Assembly (NCBI RefSeq): GCF_002899825.2 | Contig: NZ_PPED02000005.1 | Location: 124,001 to 188,000, forward strand | Length of the DNA stretch: 64,000 bases | Direction of reading: 5' to 3' | Source of the DNA: Chryseobacterium phosphatilyticum | Lineage (GTDB): Bacteria > Bacteroidota > Bacteroidia > Flavobacteriales > Weeksellaceae | In this document: in pieces, positions 7,635 through 15,725 of the stretch | Numbering within the stretch: position 1 is the first letter of the stretch | How the letters are laid out: each line of letters starts with the position of its first letter | The notes under the pieces: model-generated | What the model was told of the DNA's origin: nothing | The model's input: the letters and a program-made list of their open reading frames with translations, nothing else | The model's database searches: none | Made by a program: the position numbers and the translations under genes

Positions 7635-10079
7635 ATGAAAAAATTAAGCATCACTATATTACTGCTTGGAACAATTGGAGTCGCTGCTCAGGAGCAAGAG
7701 GAAAAAGGAAAACAAATCGAAGATATTATCATCGTTGGAAACCGTAATGTTAAAAGAACAAAACTGGAAACACTGGTTCCTGTCGATGTGATCAACATTG
7801 AAAAAATACAGAAAGCTTCCCCGCAAATTACCGTCCAGGATCTATTGAATTATGTGATTCCGTCATTTAATTCTGTAAGACAATCTGCTTCAGATGGTAC
7901 TGAGCACATTGACCCGGTAACTTTGAGAGGAATGGGACCTGATCAGGTGCTGGTATTGGTGAATGGAAAAAGAAGACATACTACTTCTTTAGTCAATTAC
8001 CAGAACACGGTTGGAAACGGATCGGTGGGAACAGATTTAAGTACCATTCCCGTTATTGCCATTGATAGAATAGAAGTACTAAGAGATGGAGCTGCAGCAC
8101 AATATGGATCTGATGCTATTGCAGGAGTTATCAATATTATTCTTAAAAAAAATGCAGGCGCTTCAGCCAGCCTTACCTATGGTTTAAGTGGAAGAAATGA
8201 TGGTGATACCTATCAGGCAGGTGCAAATTACGGAACTTCTTTAGGAAAAAAAGACGGCTATATCAATCTTTCTTTGCAGTTAAGTCATAGAGGAAAGACA
8301 ACAAGAACTCAAAATCATGATTTAGATATCTTTGGAGATAATTTCGCCTATGCATTTGCTAAGGATCCTGAAGCGGCAAGGGCTGCAGATGATGCAAAAA
8401 TTAAAGAGAGAGGATTATCCCGTGATGATTTCAATTTTCAGATCGGAGATGCTCAGATAAGACAAGGGCAATTATTTTTTAATGCTGAGTATCCTTTTAA
8501 TGATCGCTTTAAAATGTATTCTTTCGGAGGATTTAGTATTAAGGAAGGAAAAGGGTATGGTTTCAGAAGGCTTCCAAGCGAAACCTCTAATGTCGTTCCT
8601 TCAATGTACCCCAATGGATTTCAGGCTGTCATAGGATCGCAGGTGTATGATGTATCCTACGCCGTGGGAGCAAAGTATGATGTGAATAATTGGTTAATTG
8701 ATCTGAGCAATACTTTCGGAAGCAATACCTTCAATTACAATATAAGCAATACCAATAATGCTTCGCTGGGAGCTAAATCTCCCACAAGTTTTTATGCCGG
8801 AGCACACGAATTTCTTCAGAATACCCTCAATCTTGACGTTTCCAAAAGCATCAGTAAGTTTAATGTAGCATTCGGTGGAGAGTTCAGATTCGAGCAATAT
8901 CAGATCAGACCGGGAGATGAAGCTTCTTATACCCAGTATGATATCAATGGAAATGTTGCAACTTCAGGTTCAACGGTAAGTGGTGCAGGCGGATCCCAGT
9001 CATTTATTGGTTTTTCACCTAAAAATGCGTTGAAAAAAGACAGACATTCCACAGCGGTATATGCAGATGTATCTTATGATCTTGATAAAAAGCTGAATGT
9101 TGATGCTGCCGTCCGATTTGAAAACTATTCCGATTTTGGAAATTCTTTGAATGGTAAACTTGCTTTACGCTACGAAATAGTGAAAAATTACGCCATACGA
9201 GCAGCGATAGGAACAGGTTTCAGGGCCCCCTCTCTTCAGCAGCAGTATTTCAATAATTCGTATGCCGATATTTCAACCTCCGGCTCAGGAATTGTAACTA
9301 AAGGAATTTTTAATAACGACAGTAAAGCTGCACAGGTTCTTGGATTCGATAAATTAAAACAGGAAACATCAGTGAACGGAAGCGTAGGATTTACTTTAAA
9401 ACCGGCTAAAGGATTATTTATTACGTTGGATGGATATCTTATCAAGGTGAAAGATAGAATTGTGATCACAAGCAATATTACTGACCCAAGATTGTCGGAT
9501 CCTGATATTGTCGGCGCGGGGAATGAAGTGGAAAGCGGAAGATTTTTTGCCAATGCCGTAGATACAGAAACGAAAGGTGTAGATCTGGTTGTATCCTATG
9601 ACTGGAAACTGGACCGCGGAAATCTAAATATCAATCTTGCCGGAAATTATACAGAAACAAAAATTACAGATTTCCATTTCCCGGAAAACCTGGGAACCCC
9701 TCAAAAAGAATTTTTTGGTCCTGATCAGATCAATATTATTGAATCATTATCCCCTAAAACAAAAGCATCATTAGGATTGAACTATGGCATTGGAAAATTC
9801 AATTTTCTCGTGAGAAATACCTATTTTGGTAAAGTCATAAGAGATGGCTATCCGTTTGGAGGCATTCAGAAATTTTCATCCAAAATTGTTACAGATCTTA
9901 GTGTAGGATATGATATTACAAAAAACATCAATTTTACCGTAGGGGCCAATAATATTTTTGATGTCTTTCCTGATCTTCAGATTTATGAAAATTCATATTA
10001 TGGGGTATTCAAATATGCTCCTGTTCAGATGGGAACATTAGGGAGCTATTTCTTTGGAAGACTTAACTTTAACTTTTAA
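7635..10079 (+). CDS. TonB-dependent outer-membrane receptor under SAM riboswitch
   Basis: The 814-residue protein starts at the ATG at 7635 with signal peptide MKKLSITILLLGTIGVAAQ. An in-frame GTG at 7536 lies inside the riboswitch and is rejected. A TonB-box-like stretch (EDIIIVGNRN) precedes the plug domain (about residues 35-175; VTLRGMGPDQVLVLVNGKR, RIEVLRDGAAAQYGSDAIAG). A long beta-barrel follows and ends in the aromatic FFGRLNFNF. It imports a ligand across the outer membrane using TonB energy. The SAM riboswitch and the adjacent APC permease suggest methionine or a related sulfur compound as substrate (inference). A cobalamin substrate is an alternative, but no B12 riboswitch is present. 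Confidence 0.9.
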   Translation: MKKLSITILLLGTIGVAAQEQEEKGKQIEDIIIVGNRNVKRTKLETLVPVDVINIEKIQKASPQITVQDLLNYVIPSFNSVRQSASDGTEHIDPVTLRGMGPDQVLVLVNGKRRHTTSLVNYQNTVGNGSVGTDLSTIPVIAIDRIEVLRDGAAAQYGSDAIAGVINIILKKNAGASASLTYGLSGRNDGDTYQAGANYGTSLGKKDGYINLSLQLSHRGKTTRTQNHDLDIFGDNFAYAFAKDPEAARAADDAKIKERGLSRDDFNFQIGDAQIRQGQLFFNAEYPFNDRFKMYSFGGFSIKEGKGYGFRRLPSETSNVVPSMYPNGFQAVIGSQVYDVSYAVGAKYDVNNWLIDLSNTFGSNTFNYNISNTNNASLGAKSPTSFYAGAHEFLQNTLNLDVSKSISKFNVAFGGEFRFEQYQIRPGDEASYTQYDINGNVATSGSTVSGAGGSQSFIGFSPKNALKKDRHSTAVYADVSYDLDKKLNVDAAVRFENYSDFGNSLNGKLALRYEIVKNYAIRAAIGTGFRAPSLQQQYFNNSYADISTSGSGIVTKGIFNNDSKAAQVLGFDKLKQETSVNGSVGFTLKPAKGLFITLDGYLIKVKDRIVITSNITDPRLSDPDIVGAGNEVESGRFFANAVDTETKGVDLVVSYDWKLDRGNLNINLAGNYTETKITDFHFPENLGTPQKEFFGPDQINIIESLSPKTKASLGLNYGIGKFNFLVRNTYFGKVIRDGYPFGGIQKFSSKIVTDLSVGYDITKNINFTVGANNIFDVFPDLQIYENSYYGVFKYAPVQMGTLGSYFFGRLNFNF

Positions 10080-10086
10080 TCATTAC

Positions 10087-11385
10087 ATGAGTACTGCTTC
10101 ACATCAGATCGGTTGGAAAACAGCAGCAGCAATTGTTGTTTCCAATATGATCGGAACAGGTATTTTTACTACATTGGGGTTTCAATTATCGGACATTACC
10201 AATACCTACAGTATTTTTCTATTGTGGATTATCGGAGGAATTCTGGCTTTGTTCGGAGCATTTTGCTATGCCGAATTAGGCTCCCATTTCAAAGGCAACG
10301 GTGGCGATTTTATTTATCTTAAAGAAACCTATCATCCACTATTTGGATACCTGATCAGCTGGATTTCCTTAATCATTGGATTTTCATCCCCTGTTGCCCT
10401 GGCAGCTTTAGCGATGTCCAAATACCTTTCCGTATTTAATTATTCCTTTGGAAATGGCTTTGCCATAGCCGCTATTTTTCTGGTAGCCGCTACCTTATCC
10501 TTTAGTTTAAAAACTTCCAGCAGGTTCCATAACTTTTTTACCTTTATCAAAATAGCTTTTATTATTGTATTGGTCATTGTAGGAGTTGGGCTTTCAGAAT
10601 CACCACAAATTGGAAATAGTCTGAATTTTAGTGAGAGTTGGAAAAATGAGATCATGCTTCCGGCTTTTGCCACCTCTCTGGTTTTTGTGACCTATTCTTA
10701 CACCGGTTGGAATTCAGCATCTTATATTGCCGGAGAAATAAAAGATGTGCAGAAAAGCCTCCCGAAGTCTCTGATTATAGGAACTGTTTTTGTAACTGTC
10801 AGCTATCTCCTAGTCAATTATATCATGCTGAAACATGCTCCGGTAAGTCAATTGGCCGGAAAAGAAGATGTGATGGGTGAGGCGGCTGTGAATATGCTGG
10901 GAACCAGTTTCGGAAAGATTGTTAATGTCTTTATTGCATTACAGCTTATCGCCACCATTAGTGGTTATCTGTGGGTAGGCTCAAGATTGACACAGGCGTT
11001 TGCAAAAAGTACGTACCTATGGAAACCTCTTTCAACAGGTAATAAAAAAGGAATTCCGGTGAGAGCTATTTTTGCCCATGCGGTGATTGCTACGATTATT
11101 ATCCTTACGGGAAGCTTTAAAGAAATTTTTGTATACACAGCTTTTATTCTGCAATTGTTTGCCAGTCTTGCTATTTCAACGGTGTTTTTCCTGAAAAAAA
11201 AGGACAGAAGAATATTTAAATCCAATACATTTTATATTTTTCCGACAGTTTTCCTGCTCTTCAGCTTTTATATTCTCTATTTTACATTTATCCATAATCC
11301 TAAAGAAAGTGTAATAGGATTGGGAATTATTGCTGTAGGAATTATTTTGTATCTCGTAGACAGAAGACTTACTAAAGGAGTTTAG
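10087..11385 (+). CDS. APC-superfamily amino-acid permease
   Basis: This 432-residue integral membrane protein has about 12 hydrophobic segments and the APC signature SNMIGTGIFTT in the first helix, followed by GGILALFGAFCYAELGS. It should be an inner-membrane amino-acid transporter driven by ion gradient or exchange. The ATG at 10087 lies 7 nt after the receptor stop, so both genes share the transcript that begins with the SAM riboswitch. Upstream in-frame codons overlapping the receptor are not needed. The context makes methionine, or a metabolite convertible to it, the best guess for the substrate. The sequence alone does not fix specificity. Confidence 0.88.
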   Translation: MSTASHQIGWKTAAAIVVSNMIGTGIFTTLGFQLSDITNTYSIFLLWIIGGILALFGAFCYAELGSHFKGNGGDFIYLKETYHPLFGYLISWISLIIGFSSPVALAALAMSKYLSVFNYSFGNGFAIAAIFLVAATLSFSLKTSSRFHNFFTFIKIAFIIVLVIVGVGLSESPQIGNSLNFSESWKNEIMLPAFATSLVFVTYSYTGWNSASYIAGEIKDVQKSLPKSLIIGTVFVTVSYLLVNYIMLKHAPVSQLAGKEDVMGEAAVNMLGTSFGKIVNVFIALQLIATISGYLWVGSRLTQAFAKSTYLWKPLSTGNKKGIPVRAIFAHAVIATIIILTGSFKEIFVYTAFILQLFASLAISTVFFLKKKDRRIFKSNTFYIFPTVFLLFSFYILYFTFIHNPKESVIGLGIIAVGIILYLVDRRLTKGV

Positions 11386-11393
11386 AAAAAAGC

Positions 11394-11416
11394 ATTCATC
11401 CTGTAAAAAGATGAAT
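11394..11416 (+). terminator. Weak hairpin after permease
   Basis: ATTCATC (11394-11400) pairs with GATGAAT (11410-11416). There is no good T-run directly after, so terminator function is uncertain. Confidence 0.35.
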
Positions 11417-11498
11417 TTGTAAATCCCCATATTCACCTTTTTACTATTTTACCCCTAATGCTCAAAAATTTATGCTTTACTTTTGAATTAATAATGCT

Positions 11499-11506
11499 TA
11501 TCTTTG
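11499..11506 (+). promoter_or_regulatory. -7 promoter element of prfA
   Basis: TATCTTTG followed by CAC, 19 nt before the ATG at 11526. Confidence 0.55.
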
Positions 11507-11525
11507 CACCCACAAAATTTCCACA

Positions 11526-12611
11526 ATGTCTAAATCATTAATTCCAAAATTAGAAGCTATAAAACAAAGATATAATGAGGTTGCAGACCTTATTATACAG
11601 CCTGATGTCATTTCAGACCAAAAAAAATATTCTTCTTTGAACAAAGAATACAGTGACTTGGGGAAAATTGTTAAAGTGTATGACCAGTACAAAGGAGCAT
11701 TAGATGCCATTGAGGAATCTGATGAGATTATTGCAGATGGGTCAGACAGAGATCTTGTAGATCTTGCTAAAGAAGAAAAACTGGAGGCTCAGGCTAAAAT
11801 ACCGGGATTGGAAGAAGAGCTGAAAGTATTGCTGATTCCTAAAGATCCTGCGGATGATAAAAATATAATTGTAGAATTACGTGCCGGAACCGGAGGTGAT
11901 GAAGCTGCGATTTTCGTAGAAGATATCTACAGAATGTACACCATGTATTTCAAAACAAAAGGATGGAGACATGAAGTAACCGATTCTAATGAAGCTGCAA
12001 AAGGCTACAAAGAATTGATCATGAAAGTAGAAGGTGAAGGGGTGTACGGAATCATGAAATTCGAATCTGGAGTTCACCGTGTACAACGTGTGCCTGAAAC
12101 AGAATCTCAGGGAAGAGTCCACACCTCTGCTATTACAATTGCCGTTCTGCCAGAAGCTGAAGAAGTAGATGTAGAAATCAACCCTGCAGATATTGAAATG
12201 CAGACTTCCCGTTCAGGAGGGGCCGGTGGTCAGAACGTAAACAAAGTTGAAACGAAAGTTCAGCTTACTCACAAACCTTCAGGGCTTGTGGTGGTTTGTC
12301 AACAGGCACGTTCTCAGCTGGCTAACCGTGAATTGGCAATGGAGATGCTTCGTGCTAAACTTTATGATATCAAATTGCAGGAAGTTCAGGGAGATATTGC
12401 AGCACAAAGAAAAACAATGGTTTCTACCGGAGACCGTTCTGCAAAAATCAAAACGTACAACTATCCTCAGGGAAGAGTAACGGATCACAGAATCAACAAG
12501 TCAATGTATAATCTGGATGCGTACATGAACGGAGACATTGCTGAAATGATCGATGCGGTAATCATGGCAGAGAATGCAGAGAAAATGAAGGGAGAAGAAG
12601 AAAACTACTAA
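11526..12611 (+). CDS. prfA: Peptide chain release factor 1
   Basis: RF1 recognises UAA and UAG stop codons and triggers peptide release. The 361-residue length fits. The peptidyl-hydrolase GGQ loop is seen at about residues 234-236 (SGGAGGQNVNK). The stop-codon-recognition region reads RVPETESQGRVHTSA, placing the P-x-T tripeptide (PET here, PAT in E. coli) at 190-192 and separating it from RF2, which carries SPF. The C-terminal YNYPQGRVTDHR-type segment is typical RF1. It lies between its own -7 element and a strong terminator, so it is probably monocistronic. The PrfH paralogue encoded at 22091 is a separate, truncated member of the same family. Confidence 0.96.
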   Translation: MSKSLIPKLEAIKQRYNEVADLIIQPDVISDQKKYSSLNKEYSDLGKIVKVYDQYKGALDAIEESDEIIADGSDRDLVDLAKEEKLEAQAKIPGLEEELKVLLIPKDPADDKNIIVELRAGTGGDEAAIFVEDIYRMYTMYFKTKGWRHEVTDSNEAAKGYKELIMKVEGEGVYGIMKFESGVHRVQRVPETESQGRVHTSAITIAVLPEAEEVDVEINPADIEMQTSRSGGAGGQNVNKVETKVQLTHKPSGLVVVCQQARSQLANRELAMEMLRAKLYDIKLQEVQGDIAAQRKTMVSTGDRSAKIKTYNYPQGRVTDHRINKSMYNLDAYMNGDIAEMIDAVIMAENAEKMKGEEENY

Positions 12612-12630
12612 AGTTTAAAAAAATATATAA

Positions 12631-12663
12631 GAAAGCCTCTGATTTTTCGGGGGCTTTCTTTTT
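12631..12663 (+). terminator. Intrinsic terminator of prfA
   Basis: GAAAGCC (12631-12637) pairs with GGCTTTC (12652-12658), followed by a T-run. Confidence 0.8.
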
Positions 12664-12686
12664 CAAATCATTTAATAATATAAACT

Positions 12687-13364
12687 ATGAAAAACTACAA
12701 AATTATTTTATTGGTATTTCTTACCATGATGGGACAGTATGTGTCGGCTCAGACAGAAGTAAAGAAACCTAAGGAGGCATTTGAACTCTTCTTTGGAACT
12801 TTTGTAAATAATGATGAAACTTCCTTAAACAAGCTGAATGATTATTTAAGACCTACCGTAGAAGGGCAGAATGCTTATCAGGTCAATTTTAAAGAAAGTT
12901 CAGAAGAGATGATGAACTCAAGTGTGGAGAATTTTCTTGGCGCTTTCCCTAAGGCAACTGCTGCGGCTTGCAAAAAAGAAGCTGAAGAATATTTCAAAGG
13001 GATGCTGGGTAATTTTAAAACCGGAAAACTTACCGTAAAAAATGTAAAAGTTGTTCCCAATGAATATGTGGAAGATCAGAAAATTGCTGAAATCACCTAT
13101 TCTGTGAGCTTTCAGGTTCCTTCAAAATTAACACCTTCCCCAGCAGGAGATCTTAAGAAAGTAAAAGCTGAGGATCTTAAAAAATATTTGGTTGGAGCTG
13201 CCCAGGATTTTAAGAATGCAGACAAAACGGTGACTACAGACCAGGAGTTTACCCTTTATGAGCTTAAAGAAGGAGATAAAATATACTATTGGAACGGAAG
13301 TCCGGATCAGATTGTCACGGATCTTACCGATTTTTATTTTGATAGCTTTGGAGCGAAAGAATAA
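12687..13364 (+). CDS. Secreted protein of unknown function
   Basis: The 225-residue product has a signal peptide (MKNYKIILLVFLTMMGQYVSAQ) and no lipobox. The mature part is a mixed alpha/beta, Lys-rich domain. The opening PKEAFELFFGTFVNNDETSLNKL resembles the helix-strand start of small NTF2/SnoaL-like or DUF folds, but I cannot name a family. There is one cysteine (AAACKKEAEEYF). It sits alone between the prfA terminator and its own terminator (13384-13411), so it seems to be a single-gene unit in the periplasm. Confidence 0.75.
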   Translation: MKNYKIILLVFLTMMGQYVSAQTEVKKPKEAFELFFGTFVNNDETSLNKLNDYLRPTVEGQNAYQVNFKESSEEMMNSSVENFLGAFPKATAAACKKEAEEYFKGMLGNFKTGKLTVKNVKVVPNEYVEDQKIAEITYSVSFQVPSKLTPSPAGDLKKVKAEDLKKYLVGAAQDFKNADKTVTTDQEFTLYELKEGDKIYYWNGSPDQIVTDLTDFYFDSFGAKE

Positions 13365-13383
13365 TTCTAAAATGAAATATATT

Positions 13384-13411
13384 AAAGTCCCGGTTTTCGG
13401 GACTTTTTTTA
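13384..13411 (+). terminator. Intrinsic terminator
   Basis: AAAGTCCCG (13384-13392) pairs with CGGGACTTT (13398-13406), then a T-run. Confidence 0.85.
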
Positions 13412-13427
13412 TGTCACAGACTTTACG

Positions 13428-13435
13428 TATTTTTG
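13428..13435 (+). promoter_or_regulatory. -7 promoter element of prolyl oligopeptidase
   Basis: TATTTTTG, 16 nt before the ATG at 13452. Confidence 0.55.
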
Positions 13436-13451
13436 AGAAAAACCGTTCACT

Positions 13452-15554
13452 ATGAATTTTAAACCTATGTTATTAACCGCTGGAGTTCTGTTTTCAGCGT
13501 CTTTTTATTCTCAAACAATGAATTATCCTAAAGCATTAAAAGGAAGCCAGAATGATACGTATTTCGGAAGCACGGTGGCTGATCCTTTCAGAGATCTTGA
13601 AAACGACTCTGAAGCCACTAAGCAATGGGTAGATGAAGAGGTGGCGTACAGCCAGAATTACCTTGCAAAAATTCCATTCAGAGATAAAATAAAAAATCAA
13701 TTGAAGGAAATCTGGAATTATGAAAAAATTTCAGCACCTTTCAAAGAAGGGGATTATACCTATTACTCTAAAAATGATGGTCTACAGGCACAGTCTGTTT
13801 TATACAGAACCAACAATAAGACCAAGGCTACAGAAGTATTTTTAGATCCTAATAAATTCTCTGAAAAAGGGACAACTTCACTGTCTAATCTTTCTTTCAA
13901 TAAAAAAGGAAACCTTGCAGCCTATTCCATTTCAGAAGGCGGAAGCGACTGGAATAAAATTATCATCATCGATGCAGTTTCCAAAAAACAGATTGATGAT
14001 ACACTACTGGATGTAAAATTCAGCGGCATTTCATGGCAGGGAGATGAAGGGTTCTATTACTCAAGCTATGATAAACCGAAAGAAGGGACGGTGCTTTCCG
14101 GAATGACAGATAAACATAAAGTATACTTTCATAAACTGGGAACCAAACAGTCTGAAGACAAATTGATCTTCGGTGGTGAAAAAACACCAAGAAGATATCT
14201 GAGTGCAAGTGTTTCTGAAGATCAGAGATACCTGATTATTTCAGCTGCAAATGCTACCAATGGAAATGAATTGTATATAAAAGATTTAAAGAAAGGGGGG
14301 GATTTTGTACAAATCGTAAAAGGATTTGATATCAATGCTGATATTGTAGATACAGAAGGAGATAACCTTTTCATTTCTACTGACAAAGAGGCTCCGAATA
14401 TGCGTCTTGTAAAAACGACCATCGCTAATCCGGCTCCTGAGACATGGAAGGATGTGATTCCGCAGACAGAAAATGTATTGGGAATTTCTTCCGGTGGTGG
14501 ATATTTCTTTGCTACCTACATGGTGGATGCTATTGATCAGGTGAAACAATTTGATAAAACAGGAAAGCTGATCAGAGAAATTGCGCTTCCGGGCAAAGGA
14601 AATATTTCAGGTTTCGGAGGAAAAGAAAAAGAAAAGGATGTGTATTATTCTTTCAGTAACTATATTACTCCGGGAACAACATTTAAATTTAATGTAGATT
14701 CAGGTAAATCCGAAGTATATCAGAAGCCGAAAGTGAAGTTTAATCCTGAGGATTATGTATCAGAACAGGTATTCTATACTTCAAAAGACGGAACAAAAGT
14801 TCCGATGATGATCAATTATAAAAAAGGAACCAAGCTTGATGGTAAAAACCCTACAATCCTTTATTCTTACGGAGGTTTCAACATCAGCTTACAGCCTTCT
14901 TTTTCCGTAGTGAATGCGATCTGGATGGAAAATGGGGGTATCTATGCTGTTCCAAATATCCGTGGTGGAGGTGAATATGGTAAAAAATGGCACGATGCCG
15001 GTACAAAACAGCAGAAGAAAAATGTTTTTGAAGACTTTATTGCAGCAGGAGAATACTTACAAAGCAAAGGCTATACATCAAAAGAATATATGGCTCTTTC
15101 AGGAAGATCAAACGGAGGATTGTTGGTAGGTGCAACAATGACCATGCGTCCGGATCTTGCAAAAGTAGCTTTCCCTGGAGTAGGGGTTCTGGATATGTTA
15201 AGATATAATAAATTTACGGCCGGAGCGGGCTGGTCATATGATTACGGAACAGCAGAAGATAGCAAAGAAATGTTTGAATATCTTAAATCTTATTCTCCGG
15301 TACATAATGTAAAAGCAGGAACCTGCTATCCATCAACAATGATTATTACCAGTGATCATGATGACAGAGTAGTGCCGGCCCATTCATTCAAATTTGGTGC
15401 AGAGCTGCAAGAAAAACAGGCATGTAAGAATCCTGTTTTATTAAGAATCGAGAAGAATGCAGGACACGGTGCCGGTAGATCAACAGATCAGGTAATCGGT
15501 GAAAATGCAGACTTGCTTTCTTTTGCGCTTTATGAAATGGGAGTTAAGCTTTAA
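13452..15554 (+). CDS. Prolyl oligopeptidase, family S9A, secreted
   Basis: This serine peptidase cleaves short peptides after proline. The 700-residue protein has a signal peptide (ending near SFYSQ), an N-terminal seven-bladed propeller region (about 75-430) and a C-terminal alpha/beta-hydrolase domain. The catalytic serine is at about 553 in SGRSNGG, the aspartate at about 637 in SDHDDRVVP, and the histidine at about 672 in NAGHGAG. The motif GGGEYGKKWHDAG is also characteristic. The length matches the well-known periplasmic prolyl endopeptidase of Elizabethkingia meningoseptica (about 705). It has its own promoter element and a strong terminator. The role is probably nutritional peptide degradation. 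Confidence 0.95.
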   Translation: MNFKPMLLTAGVLFSASFYSQTMNYPKALKGSQNDTYFGSTVADPFRDLENDSEATKQWVDEEVAYSQNYLAKIPFRDKIKNQLKEIWNYEKISAPFKEGDYTYYSKNDGLQAQSVLYRTNNKTKATEVFLDPNKFSEKGTTSLSNLSFNKKGNLAAYSISEGGSDWNKIIIIDAVSKKQIDDTLLDVKFSGISWQGDEGFYYSSYDKPKEGTVLSGMTDKHKVYFHKLGTKQSEDKLIFGGEKTPRRYLSASVSEDQRYLIISAANATNGNELYIKDLKKGGDFVQIVKGFDINADIVDTEGDNLFISTDKEAPNMRLVKTTIANPAPETWKDVIPQTENVLGISSGGGYFFATYMVDAIDQVKQFDKTGKLIREIALPGKGNISGFGGKEKEKDVYYSFSNYITPGTTFKFNVDSGKSEVYQKPKVKFNPEDYVSEQVFYTSKDGTKVPMMINYKKGTKLDGKNPTILYSYGGFNISLQPSFSVVNAIWMENGGIYAVPNIRGGGEYGKKWHDAGTKQQKKNVFEDFIAAGEYLQSKGYTSKEYMALSGRSNGGLLVGATMTMRPDLAKVAFPGVGVLDMLRYNKFTAGAGWSYDYGTAEDSKEMFEYLKSYSPVHNVKAGTCYPSTMIITSDHDDRVVPAHSFKFGAELQEKQACKNPVLLRIEKNAGHGAGRSTDQVIGENADLLSFALYEMGVKL

Positions 15555-15609
15555 TTTTACCATATAAAATCAGGTTTATAAAAAATAAACAGATTAAATA
15601 AATGACATG

Positions 15610-15636
15610 AAGGCCGGACATTTGTTCGGCCTTTTT
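15610..15636 (+). terminator. Intrinsic terminator
   Basis: AAGGCCGGAC (15610-15619) pairs with GTTCGGCCTT (15624-15633), then a T-run. Confidence 0.85.
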
Positions 15637-15725
15637 ATATATTAAAATGCAGACAATGTAATCGTTAACGGAAGTTTCGTGTTTCGTTCAAAAAAATTAA
15701 CTTTACGGAGACAAAAATTATTGGA

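Noticed and set aside
11526..12611. PET instead of PAT in the RF1 stop-codon motif as a sign of altered stop recognition
   Set aside because: The motif is variable in its middle residue (P-x-T) among RF1 proteins, and all other RF1 features are normal.
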